64,000 nt of DNA from Rikenellaceae bacterium (lineage in GTDB: Bacteria; Bacteroidota; Bacteroidia; Bacteroidales; Rikenellaceae), in assembly GCA_017936385.1 (NCBI GenBank), contig JAGBFQ010000023.1, positions 62,001 through 126,000 on the forward strand, written 5' to 3'. Positions 1 to 9,900 of this stretch are shown here, piece by piece. Every line of letters starts with the position of its first letter. Within the stretch, counting starts at the first letter, position 1. A program made the position numbers and the translations under genes. The notes beneath the pieces are model-generated. The model was not told the DNA's origin. It ran no database searches and saw only the letters and a list, made by a program, of their open reading frames with translations.

Positions 1-1638
1 AAAACCGATGACTACAGTGGAGCTGTTCGCAAAGACACACGCAATACATACTTCCCTGCACCCAATAATATCGAAAGTATCATCACATACACTTGCACTA
101 AAACAAAAACTTCGGGCCACCTACAAATAGCCACCAACTCGGCTGTTGCGGCAAACAATATGTATGCAGTTCGCGCAACTATAAACCCGTCTGGCAGTAT
201 CTATTTCTCCGGTAGTGGTTCAACTTGGGAGCAACAAGCTGCGGCTGTTCAAGTTCGTTGCGTAAAAGATGCAACTGTAAGTACATCGGACGAGGCAGAT
301 GCATTCTTCAGTGAAGCTATTGACTTGAGCGAAAACGGTACTGCAAACACTTATATTGTTAACAAATCTGGAGTTTCGTACAAATTCAAAGCTACCGTCA
401 AAGGTAACGGAAAGGTTCAAAGCATCTACTCGAAACGCGACAAAAAGGACACCTCGTGGTCGTTCGTTGAGGGTACCGCTGGTGCTGGTCAAACCAGCGT
501 AACCATCGCACCTACCAAATCTGCGCTTTTGTGGTACGATTCTCACTTCAAAAATAATTATGTAAAAGTTTGCCCGATTGATGTTTCGAGCGTTCAATTG
601 AAAGATGGATACATCTACTTCAAAACTCCTACCACATTCGTGGACGGTAATGCAGTAATCGCCGCCTACAACGAAGCGAACGAGATTGTATGGAGCTGGC
701 AAATGTGGTGCTGCGAGGGCTACGACATCGAGGCAACCAAGAAACTTTTTGGCACAACTTCAACTGGCTATGTCATGGACCGTAACCTCGGTGCTACAAT
801 GGCAGAAGATGCAGAGTATCAAACCAATAGCTGGAATGCTGCTGCCGCAGTCGGCATGTACTATCAACACGGTCGAAAAGACCCGTTCACAGCTCCTTTG
901 GATTTGTCTGCAGGTGACGGTAACCGTGGTGGTGTGGGTGCTGCTGCACGTGATGCCAATGGCAACATTATGTATGGTGGTGATAACACTGCATACATTT
1001 ACATTGGCAACACTCAATATGTAGCTAAAATTAAAGAACTTTTGGGTAAGGATAGCTGGAAATTCAATGAAGCTGCCGACCTCATAACTAAATACCCTCA
1101 CTACAAAGCACAACAAGGTGCCAATACTGCTTCGGCGGGTGATAGTAAACGTGATTGGTGGGGTTCGCGTTCTCACGACAATGAATTCTTCTACTATTGG
1201 GGACACCCCTACTGGCAGAACTGGACCAATGCAACACAAAAGACCATTTACGACCCGTGTCCTGCTGGCTGGGTAGTTCCTTCGACCGATTTCTTAAGCA
1301 CCATCAAAAATGGAACGATTACATTTGGTAATTATGGCTGGACTGTTACACCTGCAGACAACAGTCGAGATGCCGTATACTTCCCATTGACTGGTCAACG
1401 TTGGGGTGATAATTGGAATGTAGGTGACGTAACTACCATCGGTGGTTACTGGACCAGCAACATTGGTGACAATGGTTGTGCAGCCTATATTTTCTACAAA
1501 GGTGACCAAGGCGATGGTCCTGGATTCTACTCTACTGCTGTTGGTGGCGACACGGATGGAGGTACTGAAGGCACAAAAACTATTTTCTGGGGCGTTAACG
1601 GTCGTGCAGTTCGTTGCGTAGCCGAAAATTACAGATAA
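1..1638 (+). CDS. FISUMP-like surface protein, 5' end cut by window
   Basis: The reading frame is open from base 1, so this is the C-terminal part (545 residues visible) of a larger protein; the first ATG at 160 is internal. Residues 1-95 look like the end of one module, closing with VQVRCVKD. A full second module follows: a TYIV/YKFKATVKGNGK segment, WSWQMW, MDRNLGA, YYQHGRKDPF, YDPCPAGWVVP and a closing AVRCVAENYR. These motifs resemble the Fibrobacter succinogenes major paralogous domain (FISUMP) found in secreted Bacteroidota proteins of unknown role. Two more proteins in this window carry the same module. Cell-surface location is inferred from those lipoprotein paralogues. A strong terminator follows. 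Function is unknown; an adhesin or glycan-associated role would be a guess. Confidence 0.7.
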   Translation, partial: KTDDYSGAVRKDTRNTYFPAPNNIESIITYTCTKTKTSGHLQIATNSAVAANNMYAVRATINPSGSIYFSGSGSTWEQQAAAVQVRCVKDATVSTSDEADAFFSEAIDLSENGTANTYIVNKSGVSYKFKATVKGNGKVQSIYSKRDKKDTSWSFVEGTAGAGQTSVTIAPTKSALLWYDSHFKNNYVKVCPIDVSSVQLKDGYIYFKTPTTFVDGNAVIAAYNEANEIVWSWQMWCCEGYDIEATKKLFGTTSTGYVMDRNLGATMAEDAEYQTNSWNAAAAVGMYYQHGRKDPFTAPLDLSAGDGNRGGVGAAARDANGNIMYGGDNTAYIYIGNTQYVAKIKELLGKDSWKFNEAADLITKYPHYKAQQGANTASAGDSKRDWWGSRSHDNEFFYYWGHPYWQNWTNATQKTIYDPCPAGWVVPSTDFLSTIKNGTITFGNYGWTVTPADNSRDAVYFPLTGQRWGDNWNVGDVTTIGGYWTSNIGDNGCAAYIFYKGDQGDGPGFYSTAVGGDTDGGTEGTKTIFWGVNGRAVRCVAENYR

Positions 1639-1668
1639 AAACTGCTTTGTGATAATTAATAATTTGGG

Positions 1669-1702
1669 TTCGAGGGTGCTTCCGTGGGGAAGCACCCTCG
1701 AA
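1669..1702 (+). terminator. Intrinsic terminator of the FISUMP-like gene
   Basis: A perfect 13-bp stem (TTCGAGGGTGCTT / AAGCACCCTCGAA) with an 8-nt loop is followed by TGTTTT, 31 bp after the stop codon. Confidence 0.85.
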
Positions 1703-1799
1703 TGTTTTAAGTGGGGGGCGAGGAAAAATTAACCACTTTTAGGGAGTTCGGACGAAATTTTAACCAACTTTTGGGATTACCACAAATGATTTTTTGCGC

Positions 1800-1807
1800 T
1801 ACCTTTG
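1800..1807 (+). promoter_or_regulatory. -7 box (TACCTTTG) of the TonB-dependent receptor gene
   Basis: It matches the Bacteroidota consensus TAnnTTTG. It lies 29 bp before the ATG at 1837, which rules out in-frame starts further upstream. The -33 element is weak. Confidence 0.7.
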
Positions 1808-1836
1808 CACCCAAAATTAAAACGCACAACACAATT

Positions 1837-4158
1837 ATGAGAAAATTCGGACTCCTACTCACTCTGCTCGCGACCACAACGCAGCTTGCTCTCGCACAAG
1901 AGCACAAACACGAGCATGGGCACAACCACACACATGCGCACGCGCACACAACTGACGCTCACATCACAGGACACGTAACCGATGCCTCTTCGGGACAACA
2001 CCTGCCATATATCACCATTGTAATAGAAGGTACGCAACTCGCATCGCTAACCGATGGCACGGGGCACTTCACGCTCTACAACGTCAAGCCCGGAAACTAC
2101 AAAATCACCGCCTCGTCGGTCGGTTATCAAAGTCAAACGCTCGAAGTAACAATCACACGCGACCGAACAACCGAGATTAAATTCTCGCTCGAACCGTCGG
2201 TTCTGCAAATCAACGAAATCGTGGTCTCGGGCTCGCGAAACCAATCAAGTCGCAAAGAATCAAGCAGTATCGTAGGTGTGCTTTCGACCAAACTCTTTGA
2301 GCGCACGGCCGCCGTAAACACTGCCGAAGTTCTCAACTATCAGCCAGGCCTGAGGGTCGAATACAACTGTTCGAACTGCGGTGTTCCACAGCTGAGAATC
2401 AACGGACTGGAGGGTCAATATTCACAAATTCTGATGGACAGCCGCCCAATCTTCTCGTCGCTCGCCTCGGTTTACGGACTTGAGCAACTGCCCGCAGGTA
2501 TGATTGAACGCGTAGAGGTTATTCGCGGTGGCGGCTCGGCACTTTTCGGTTCGAGCGCAATCGGCGGCGTGGTCAACATCATCACCAAAGAGCCCCTGCG
2601 TAGCAGCGCAATGCTCTCGAACCAAACCTCGTTCAATGAAAATGGCGGCGCTGACGTCAACACCACGTTCAACGCATCGGTGGTTTCGAACGACTTCCGC
2701 AGCGGTGCCTACATCTACGGAACGGTCAAAAACCGCGACAACTACGACCGCAACGGCGATGGTTTCAGCGAAGTACCTCTACTCAAAGGCGCAACCGTCG
2801 GCATGAGAGCCTATCACCGTTTTGGCAAATACTCCAAAATCACGGCCGACTACCACTACATCAATGAGTTCCGCCGAGGTGGCAGCCACTTCGACCGTCA
2901 GCCACACGAGGCCGATGTCACCGAACAACTCAAGCACGACATCCACGGCGGAGGTTTGACCTACGACTTTTTGAGCCGCGACGAGCAACATCACGCAAGC
3001 GTCTACGCCTCGGTACAACACATCGGCCGCGAAAGCTACTTCGGCGCGGGGCAGGACCCCAACGCCTTCGGACGCACCAAAGGTCTCACAGCAACAGCCG
3101 GAGGTCAATACACTTGGGACTATTTGCAGGATTGGTATCTGCCCTCGCAGCTCACAGGCGGCGTGGAGTACACCTATGACTATCTGAACGACGCGATGCT
3201 CGGCTACAACCGCATAATCGACCAAACAAGCACCTGCGTAGGCGGTTATCTCCAAAACGAGATGAAAAACGACAAGCTCGGAATCTTGGTCGGTGTGCGC
3301 GTCGACAAACACAACAAAATCAAGAAGGGTATCGCCAGCCCACGTGCCAATATCCGTTACGCCCCCATTGACGAGTTGGCGTTCCGTGTGAGCTACTCGA
3401 GCGGCTATCGTGCACCCCAGGCATACGACGAGGACCTGCACGTGACAGCCGTAGGAGGCGAGGTGACACTGATTTCGCTCGACCCCAATCTGCGTCCCGA
3501 GTACTCGCACAGCGTGAGCGGTTCGGCCGATTTCTACAAGAAGTTCGGGCGTTTCGAGATGAACCTGCTGTTGGAGGGTTTCTACACCGAGCTGACCGAC
3601 GTGTTTGCGTTGCGCGAAATGGGGCACGACGCCGATGGTAACATCCTCATGCAGAGGGTCAACGCATCGGGAGCAACCATCGCAGGCCTTAACGTCGAAT
3701 TGAAAGCCGGCCTGCAAAACAAGTTAGTCTTGGACGCCGGTTTCACCTTCCAAAAGAGTCGTTACAAGGAGGATTTCGTATGGTCGGAGGACCCCGCAAT
3801 CACCCCGCATCGTCGCATGTTCCGCACACCCGACACCTATGGATATGCCATTCTGACCTACAACCCGCTGCAAAGACTCTCCATCTCGGCCGACCTGAAG
3901 TATACGGGACGCATGCTCGTGCAACACGTCGAGCCTGATTGGGAACGCGAAACTCAAGCCTTCTGGGAACTTGGCGCCAAAGCAGGCTACAACTTCCGCC
4001 TGTCGCAAAGCGTCAACATGGAAATTAACGTCGGTGTCAAAAACATCCTCGACCAATTCCAAGACGACTTGGACGTGGGTATGAATCGTGACGCAGGCTA
4101 CATCTACGGTCCCGTCTTCCCCCGAACCTACTTCTTCGGAGTTAAATTTACGCTTTAG
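1837..4158 (+). CDS. TonB-dependent receptor with histidine-rich N-terminus
   Basis: A 773-residue outer-membrane active transporter energised by TonB/ExbBD. Residues 1-20 are a signal peptide ending in ALA. A periplasmic segment at about 22-48 then holds ten histidines. A carboxypeptidase-regulatory-like domain follows at about 46-130 (ITGHVTDASSGQHLPY). The plug is at about 140-255 (VEVIRGGGSALFGSSAIGG) and the 22-strand barrel runs to an aromatic C-terminal beta-strand ending in FTL. The start at 1837 is chosen because the -7 box at 1800 lies upstream of it and because the signal peptide begins there. The His-rich segment suggests a transition-metal or metal-complex substrate; that is inference. 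The gene is monocistronic, with a bidirectional terminator downstream. Confidence 0.92.
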   Translation: MRKFGLLLTLLATTTQLALAQEHKHEHGHNHTHAHAHTTDAHITGHVTDASSGQHLPYITIVIEGTQLASLTDGTGHFTLYNVKPGNYKITASSVGYQSQTLEVTITRDRTTEIKFSLEPSVLQINEIVVSGSRNQSSRKESSSIVGVLSTKLFERTAAVNTAEVLNYQPGLRVEYNCSNCGVPQLRINGLEGQYSQILMDSRPIFSSLASVYGLEQLPAGMIERVEVIRGGGSALFGSSAIGGVVNIITKEPLRSSAMLSNQTSFNENGGADVNTTFNASVVSNDFRSGAYIYGTVKNRDNYDRNGDGFSEVPLLKGATVGMRAYHRFGKYSKITADYHYINEFRRGGSHFDRQPHEADVTEQLKHDIHGGGLTYDFLSRDEQHHASVYASVQHIGRESYFGAGQDPNAFGRTKGLTATAGGQYTWDYLQDWYLPSQLTGGVEYTYDYLNDAMLGYNRIIDQTSTCVGGYLQNEMKNDKLGILVGVRVDKHNKIKKGIASPRANIRYAPIDELAFRVSYSSGYRAPQAYDEDLHVTAVGGEVTLISLDPNLRPEYSHSVSGSADFYKKFGRFEMNLLLEGFYTELTDVFALREMGHDADGNILMQRVNASGATIAGLNVELKAGLQNKLVLDAGFTFQKSRYKEDFVWSEDPAITPHRRMFRTPDTYGYAILTYNPLQRLSISADLKYTGRMLVQHVEPDWERETQAFWELGAKAGYNFRLSQSVNMEINVGVKNILDQFQDDLDVGMNRDAGYIYGPVFPRTYFFGVKFTL

Positions 4159-4200
4159 TGAGGATAACTATCTTCGTGAATTAATCTCCCACACAAAAAA

Positions 4201-4229
4201 GCAATTGTGAATTGTGAATTGTGAATTTA
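4201..4229 (+). repeat. GTGAATT-type short tandem repeat, copy 1
   Basis: Three tandem units of TTGTGAA lie between the receptor stop codon and its terminator. Related stretches in the same orientation occur at 42446-42466 and 46446-46476. Confidence 0.6.
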
Positions 4230-4277
4230 AAATGTAAAGCCCCGATTGCTGAAGTGCAATCGGGGTTTTACATTTTT
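4229..4277. terminator. Bidirectional terminator between receptor gene and HTH gene
   Basis: A long near-perfect stem (AAAATGTAAAGCCCCGATTG paired with its complement, one G-T) with loop TGAAGT has A-rich and T-rich ends on both strands, so it can serve both convergent genes. Confidence 0.85.
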
Positions 4278-4290
4278 AGCAAGGTTCAAA

Positions 4291-4536
4291 TTATTTCAGC
4301 TCATTCAGAATACGCATCGCAGCATCCAAAATTGCAGTATCGTCCAGAGTTACAACACCACCATCGGGACCTTTCTCGAAGTGAACTCCCACGCTGTTTT
4401 GAGCGTCAAAGTGACGGCCACCAAAATAGTTTCTAACGGTTTCAACATCAATACCTAATTCATCTGCGATGCGTTGCGAACTGCCGCTGGGCAATTTGTC
4501 TTTGATACGACGCAACTCGTTAAATGTAATAATCAT
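4291..4536 (-). CDS. Small helix-turn-helix DNA-binding protein
   Basis: An 81-residue protein. Residues 19-40 (SSQRIADELGIDVETVRNYF) read as a helix-turn-helix that follows an RRIKDKLPSG segment. The C-terminal half ends in a helix (DDTAILDAAMRILNELK). I recognise it as a type of short protein common in Bacteroidales and annotated only as DNA-binding; no target is known to me. It is transcribed away from dnaK, and its start codon lies 346 bp from the dnaK start, so a role at that intergenic region is possible but unproven. No good TAnnTTTG box is visible; the nearest is TAATTTAG about 50 bp upstream of its start. Confidence 0.75.
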   Translation of the reverse strand: MIITFNELRRIKDKLPSGSSQRIADELGIDVETVRNYFGGRHFDAQNSVGVHFEKGPDGGVVTLDDTAILDAAMRILNELK

Positions 4537-4665
4537 ATTTTTTTAGTTTTTAAAGTTGTACTTGACAAAATTTCGTTTGCTAAATTAATAACTTTTTTTG
4601 AGCCATCCAAACATCCAGCAATATTTTTTTCTTTTTTTCATTCCAAGCCTCCATCGAAATTGGTT

Positions 4666-4687
4666 TGTCACATCCTCACGGGTGACA
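4666..4687. promoter_or_regulatory. Inverted repeat TGTCAC-N10-GTGACA upstream of dnaK
   Basis: Perfect 6-bp arms separated by 10 bp, about 130-150 bp upstream of the predicted dnaK transcription start. It is a candidate activator or repressor site. Confidence 0.45.
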
Positions 4688-4711
4688 TCGCATAGGGCAA
4701 AAGTGACGTTT

Positions 4712-4760
4712 TGGCAGTCGGGATGGCAGTATTTTCTGCCAAAAAGGGGCGGCATGGCAG
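4712..4760. promoter_or_regulatory. TGGCAG repeat cluster upstream of dnaK
   Basis: TGGCAG occurs at 4712, 4724 and 4755, and the inverted form CTGCCA at 4736. The copies at 4724 and 4736 form a perfect palindrome with a TATTTT loop. The spacing (about 60-105 bp before the predicted start) fits an enhancer-type activator site. Confidence 0.5.
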
Positions 4761-4791
4761 AAAAACAGACCCGGAAACCACCAAAATCGAC

Positions 4792-4808
4792 TTGGCACAC
4801 GGTTTGAA
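4792..4808 (+). promoter_or_regulatory. Sigma-54-like promoter of dnaK
   Basis: TTGGCAC followed five bases later by TTTGA matches the sigma-54 -24/-12 consensus (TTGGCACrnnnTTGCW) with the right GG-to-G spacing. The -12 dinucleotide is GA instead of GC. No TAnnTTTG box was found in the 346-bp dnaK upstream region. The predicted transcription start is about 4818. Confidence 0.5.
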
Positions 4809-4882
4809 GTTTTAGAGAACAAAGGCTGAAAAGCAAAAAAACAGACAAAACAAATTAAAAACTTAATAATACATTTAAAATT

Positions 4883-6796
4883 ATGGCAAAGATTATCGGT
4901 ATTGACCTGGGAACCACCAACTCTTGTGTGGCAGTAATGGAGGGTAACGAACCCGTAGTTATTCCCAATAGCGAGGGACACCGCACAACTCCTTCGATTG
5001 TAGCTTTCACGGATGGTGGCGAGCGCAAAGTGGGCGACCCCGCAAAACGTCAAGCCATCACTAACCCCAAGAAGACCATCTTCTCGATTAAACGTTTCAT
5101 GGGCGAGACTTTTGACGCTGTGCAAAACGATGTCAATCGCGTACCTTATAATGTAGTACGCGGCGCAGGTAACACCCCTCGCGTGGAGATTGACGACCGC
5201 CAATACACTCCCCAAGAGATTTCGGCCATCGTGCTCCAAAAAATGAAAAAGACCGCCGAGGACTACCTTGGACAAGAGGTGACCGAGGCTGTGATTACCG
5301 TTCCCGCATACTTTTCGGACTCGCAACGCCAAGCAACCAAAGAGGCGGGCGAAATCGCAGGTCTGAAGGTGAAACGTATCATCAACGAGCCTACCGCGGC
5401 AGCCCTGGCTTACGGTCTGGATAAGAAAAATAGCGATATGAAAATCGCAGTTTATGACCTCGGTGGCGGTACCTTCGATATCTCGATTCTGGAGCTGGGT
5501 GACGGCGTATTCGAGGTTAAGTCGACCAACGGTGATACCCACCTGGGTGGTGACGACTTCGACCACGTAATCATCGACTTCCTGGCTGCTCAATTCCAAA
5601 ACGAGCATGGTGTAGACCTACGTCAAGACCCCATGGCTCTGCAACGTCTGAAAGAGGCTGCCGAGAAGGCCAAAATCGAGCTGTCGAGCTCGGTATCGAC
5701 CGAAGTTAACCTCCCCTACATCGCTCCCGTAAACGGTGTACCCCAACACTTGAACGTAACGCTGACTCGTGCAAAATTCGAGCAACTGGCCGACAACCTG
5801 ATTCGTTCGACCATCGAGCCTTGCCGCATTGCTCTGCGCGACGCAGGTCTGAACGCTTCGCAAATCGACGAGGTTATCTTGGTGGGTGGTTCTACCCGTA
5901 TCCCCGCCGTTCAAAAAGTTGTTGAGGAGTTCTTCGGTAAAGCCCCCAGCCGTGGCGTTAACCCCGACGAGGTTGTAGCCGTAGGTGCTGCTATCCAAGG
6001 TGGCGTGCTGACCGGTGAGGTGAAAGACGTACTGCTGTTGGACGTTACTCCGCTGTCGCTGGGTATCGAGACCCTTGGCGGTGTGTTCACCAAACTCATC
6101 GAGGCCAACACCACTATCCCCACCCGCAAGAGCGAGGTATTCTCGACCGCACAAGACAACCAACCCAGCGTTGAAATCAACGTATGCCAAGGAGAGCGCC
6201 CCATGGCTCGTGACAACAAGAGCATCGGTCGTTTCCACTTGGACGGCATTCCCGCCGCTCCCCGTGGCGTTCCCCAAATCGAGGTTACTTTCGACATCGA
6301 CGCCAACGGTATTCTGAACGTTTCGGCCAAGGACAAAGGCACCGGCAAGGAGCAAAAAATCCGTATCGAGGCTTCGAGCGGCCTGACCGAACAAGAGATT
6401 CAACGTATGCGCGACGAGGCCAAAGCCAACGAGGCTAAAGACAAAGAGGAGAAGGAGCGTATCGACAAAATCAATACCGCCGACTCGATGATTTTCTCGA
6501 CCGAGAAACAACTCAAAGAGTATGGCGACAAGATTCCCGCCGACAAGAAATCGGCAATCGAAGGCGCACTCGGCAAACTCAAAGAGGCTCACAAGTCGCA
6601 AAACCTGGCCGATATAGACACCTACACCGCCGAGTTGAACAACGCATGGCAAGCAGCAAGCCAAGACATCTATGCCGCCAGCCAAGCTCAACAAGGTGCT
6701 CAAGCTAACCCGGGTGCAGGTGCACAAAGCGGTGCCGGCGCACAAGGTGGTCAAGCCAACGATGTAACCGACGTAGACTTCGAGGAGGTTAAATAA
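4883..6796 (+). CDS. dnaK: Molecular chaperone DnaK (Hsp70)
   Basis: A full-length 637-residue Hsp70 that refolds and protects cytoplasmic proteins with DnaJ and GrpE. The ATPase domain is at about 1-385, starting with [17 protein letters not shown] and containing [17 protein letters not shown] and [13 protein letters not shown]. The linker reads [15 protein letters not shown]. The substrate-binding domain follows, and the Gly/Ala/Gln-rich tail ends in [10 protein letters not shown]. The gene stands alone; dnaJ and grpE are not adjacent. The upstream region holds a sigma-54-like promoter and several inverted repeats rather than a CIRCE element, which suggests a non-HrcA form of control. A strong terminator follows. 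Confidence 0.98.
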   Translation: MAKIIGIDLGTTNSCVAVMEGNEPVVIPNSEGHRTTPSIVAFTDGGERKVGDPAKRQAITNPKKTIFSIKRFMGETFDAVQNDVNRVPYNVVRGAGNTPRVEIDDRQYTPQEISAIVLQKMKKTAEDYLGQEVTEAVITVPAYFSDSQRQATKEAGEIAGLKVKRIINEPTAAALAYGLDKKNSDMKIAVYDLGGGTFDISILELGDGVFEVKSTNGDTHLGGDDFDHVIIDFLAAQFQNEHGVDLRQDPMALQRLKEAAEKAKIELSSSVSTEVNLPYIAPVNGVPQHLNVTLTRAKFEQLADNLIRSTIEPCRIALRDAGLNASQIDEVILVGGSTRIPAVQKVVEEFFGKAPSRGVNPDEVVAVGAAIQGGVLTGEVKDVLLLDVTPLSLGIETLGGVFTKLIEANTTIPTRKSEVFSTAQDNQPSVEINVCQGERPMARDNKSIGRFHLDGIPAAPRGVPQIEVTFDIDANGILNVSAKDKGTGKEQKIRIEASSGLTEQEIQRMRDEAKANEAKDKEEKERIDKINTADSMIFSTEKQLKEYGDKIPADKKSAIEGALGKLKEAHKSQNLADIDTYTAELNNAWQAASQDIYAASQAQQGAQANPGAGAQSGAGAQGGQANDVTDVDFEEVK

Positions 6797-6822
6797 ACTC
6801 GCTTAAAAGCACTGTTATTTGC

Positions 6823-6855
6823 GCGATGCAGAGGACGCGAAGTCCTCTGCATCGC
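6823..6855 (+). terminator. dnaK terminator
   Basis: A 13-bp stem, GCGATGCAGAGGA / TCCTCTGCATCGC, with a 7-nt loop is followed by CTGTTTTTT. Confidence 0.9.
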
Positions 6856-6898
6856 CTGTTTTTTGCGCCCCTCGCTGGTTAAAAACCGTTCGAAAATA

Positions 6899-6928
6899 TT
6901 GTAATTCTAAAGTTTTTTAGTAATTTTG
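6899..6928 (+). promoter_or_regulatory. secDF promoter
   Basis: The -7 box TAATTTTG (6921-6928) has a -33 TTG at 6899 with 19-bp spacing. The 5' leader would be about 58 nt. Confidence 0.7.
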
Positions 6929-6993
6929 CGCTCTATTGTGGACATACCATAAAGCGAATTAACAATTAAAACTAATAAAACTCAATTCAAACA

Positions 6994-9900
6994 ATGCAAA
7001 ACAAAGGTGCACTCAAACTGTTGGCGGTGCTTTTTGCAATCGCCTGTGCCTACCAACTCTCGTTCACTTTCGTGGGCAAGAGCGTAGAGCGCAAAGCGGC
7101 CGAATACGCCGCTCAATTCGCTCCCGAGTTACAGCTCCAAAAAGAGCAAGCCTACTTGGATTCAATTAAATCCAAAACGGTCTACAACCTGGGAATCGTA
7201 AAATTCAACTACCGCGAGGTTAAAGAGAAAGAAATCAACCTCGGTCTGGACCTCCGCGGAGGTATGAACGTGATGTTGGAAATCTCGGTTGAGGACGTGG
7301 TTCGCGCTCTGTCGAACGACAACCAAGACCCGATGTTCAACCAGGCTCTGGCCGAAGCTCGCAAAGCTCAACAAAACAGCAGCGACTTCATCAGCGCATT
7401 CGCTTCGTCGTATGAGAAACTGTCGGGCGGCGCTCCTCTGGCCTATCTGTTCAATACCCCCGAGCTCAAAGAGAAAATCACTCCCCAAAGCACCAACGCT
7501 CAAGTGATTGAGGTGCTGCGTGCCGAGTCGGAGAGTGCTATCGCAAACTCGTTCAACGTATTGCGTAGCCGTATCGACCGCTTCGGTGTTGCTCAACCCA
7601 ACATCCAACGTCTTGAGAACTCGGGCCGTATCTTGGTGGAGCTTCCGGGTGTTAAAGAGCCCGAACGTGTACGTAAACTTCTCCAAGGTACCGCATCGCT
7701 CGAGTTCTGGTCGACCTATAATAATAGCGAGATTTATCCCATCTTGGCTCAAGCTAACGCCGAGTTGAGCAAAGTAAACGCTGCTGAGGCTGCTCAAACC
7801 GAGGAAACCGCTACCGAGGAAACCGCTACCGAGGCTGCCGCAGAGGATGCCGAGGGCGACCTGTTGGCACAACTTGGTGACAGCACCGTAAACGAGGCTG
7901 CTGCTCGTGCCGCATGGGAGAAACAATTCCCTCTGTTCTCGAAACTCAACCCCTCGACCTATAACGGTCAAGTAGCTCCCGGTCCCGTTGTAGGTATCGC
8001 AATGAGCTACGACACCGCAGCTGTCAACAAGATGTTGAGCACTCCTCAAATCAAAGCCATGCTGCCCCGTGACCTCAAACTCTTGTGGGGCGTTAAGGGT
8101 ATCGACGAGGACAACACCGCATTCCAACTCTACGCAATCAAAGCCAACACCCGTGACGGTAAGGCTCCCCTCGATGGTGGCGTAATCACCGAGGCTCAAG
8201 CTACTTATTCGCAAACCGGCTCGTCGGCTGAGGTTGACATGACCATGAATAGTACCGGTGCCCGCACTTGGGCTCGTCTGACAGCCGACAACATTGGCAA
8301 CAGCATTGCCATCGTTCTGGACGGTTACGTATATTCGGCTCCTATGGTTCACGGTGAGATTTCGGGCGGCCGCTCGCAAATCACCGGCGACTTCACCATC
8401 CAAGAGGCTACCGACTTGGCTAACGTACTGAAATCGGGTAAACTGCCCGCCCCCGCACGTATCATCCAAGACACCGTTGTAGGTCCTTCGCTGGGTGCCG
8501 AGTCGATTAGCAAAGGTATGATGTCGTTCGTTATCGCATTCTGCTTGGTACTGCTCTATATGGGTCTGTTCTACAGCCAAGCCGGTTGGTTGGCTAACGT
8601 AGCTCTGCTGTGCAACGTATTCTTCTTGATTGGTATTTTGGTTTCGTTCGGCGCGGTTCTGACCCTGCCCGGTATTGCCGGTATCGTACTGACCATGGGT
8701 ATGGCAGTGGACGCCAACGTAATTATCTACGAGCGTATCAAAGAGGAGTTGCGTGCAGGTAAAGGCCTTTCGGCTGCTGTTTCGGACGGTTTCTCGAACG
8801 CTCTGTCGGCTATCTTGGACGGTAACATCACCACCATCATCACCGGTATCGTTCTGTTTATGTTCGGTACGGGTCCCGTTCAAGGTTTTGCTACCACTCT
8901 TATCATTGGTATCATCACCTCGCTGTTTTGTTCGATTATCATCACCCGTCTGTTGATTGCCAGCCGCGTTGAGAAGGGCAAATCGCTCAAATTCTCGCAC
9001 AAATGGAGTGCAAACTTCTTGAGCAACACCAAGATTGACTTCATCAAACTGCGCAAAGTATCGTACATCATCTCGGGTGTACTGATTGCAGCGACACTGA
9101 TTAGCTTCGCAGTACGCGGTTTCAACTATGGTGTAGATTTCTCGGGAGGTCGTGCATACGTTGTTGCATTCGACCAAGAGGTTAGCGACGACCAGGTTCG
9201 TGAACAACTCTCGACCGTGTTCACCGGCGATGACGAAAGTTTTGAGGTTAAACAATACGGTGCAGGCAACCAAAAACGTATCGTAACCCAATACCTGTAT
9301 GATGACCAAAGCGACGACGCAACCGCTAAGGTTAACGAGATGCTGCACAAAGCTCTCAATCCTCTGTTTGCAAATTCGCTCACTTTGGACCAATTCATCA
9401 GTACCCAAGAGGTTGAGTATGGTATCATCCAATCGGACAAAGTAGGTCCGAGTGTGGCACGCGACATCAAGGTTAACTCGATTATCTCGGTTCTGTTCTC
9501 GCTGCTGGCTATCGGTCTGTACATCATCTTGCGATTCAAGAAGTGGCAATGGGGTATGGGTGCCGTGGTTTCGTTGACTCACAACGCTCTGTTGGTAATG
9601 GGTCTGTACTCGCTGTGCTATGGTTTGTTCCCCTTCACCTTGGAGGTTGACCAATCGTTCATCGCGGCAATCCTGACCATCATCGGTTACTCGATTAACG
9701 ATACCGTGGTTATCTTCGACCGTATCCGTGAATATCAAACCTTGTATCCCAAACGTGCGTTGCGTGACAACATCAACAACGCTATCAACTCGACTCTGTC
9801 GCGTACCATCAACACCTCGGGTACCACTGTCGTTACCCTGCTGGCGATTATCATCTTCGGTGGTACTGTAATTCGTGGTTTCGTTGTAGCTCTGTTGTGG

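Noticed and set aside
4537..4882. CIRCE/HrcA operator before dnaK.
   Set aside because: No TTAGCACTC-N9-GAGTGCTAA-like sequence is found; the repeats present have different sequence and spacing.
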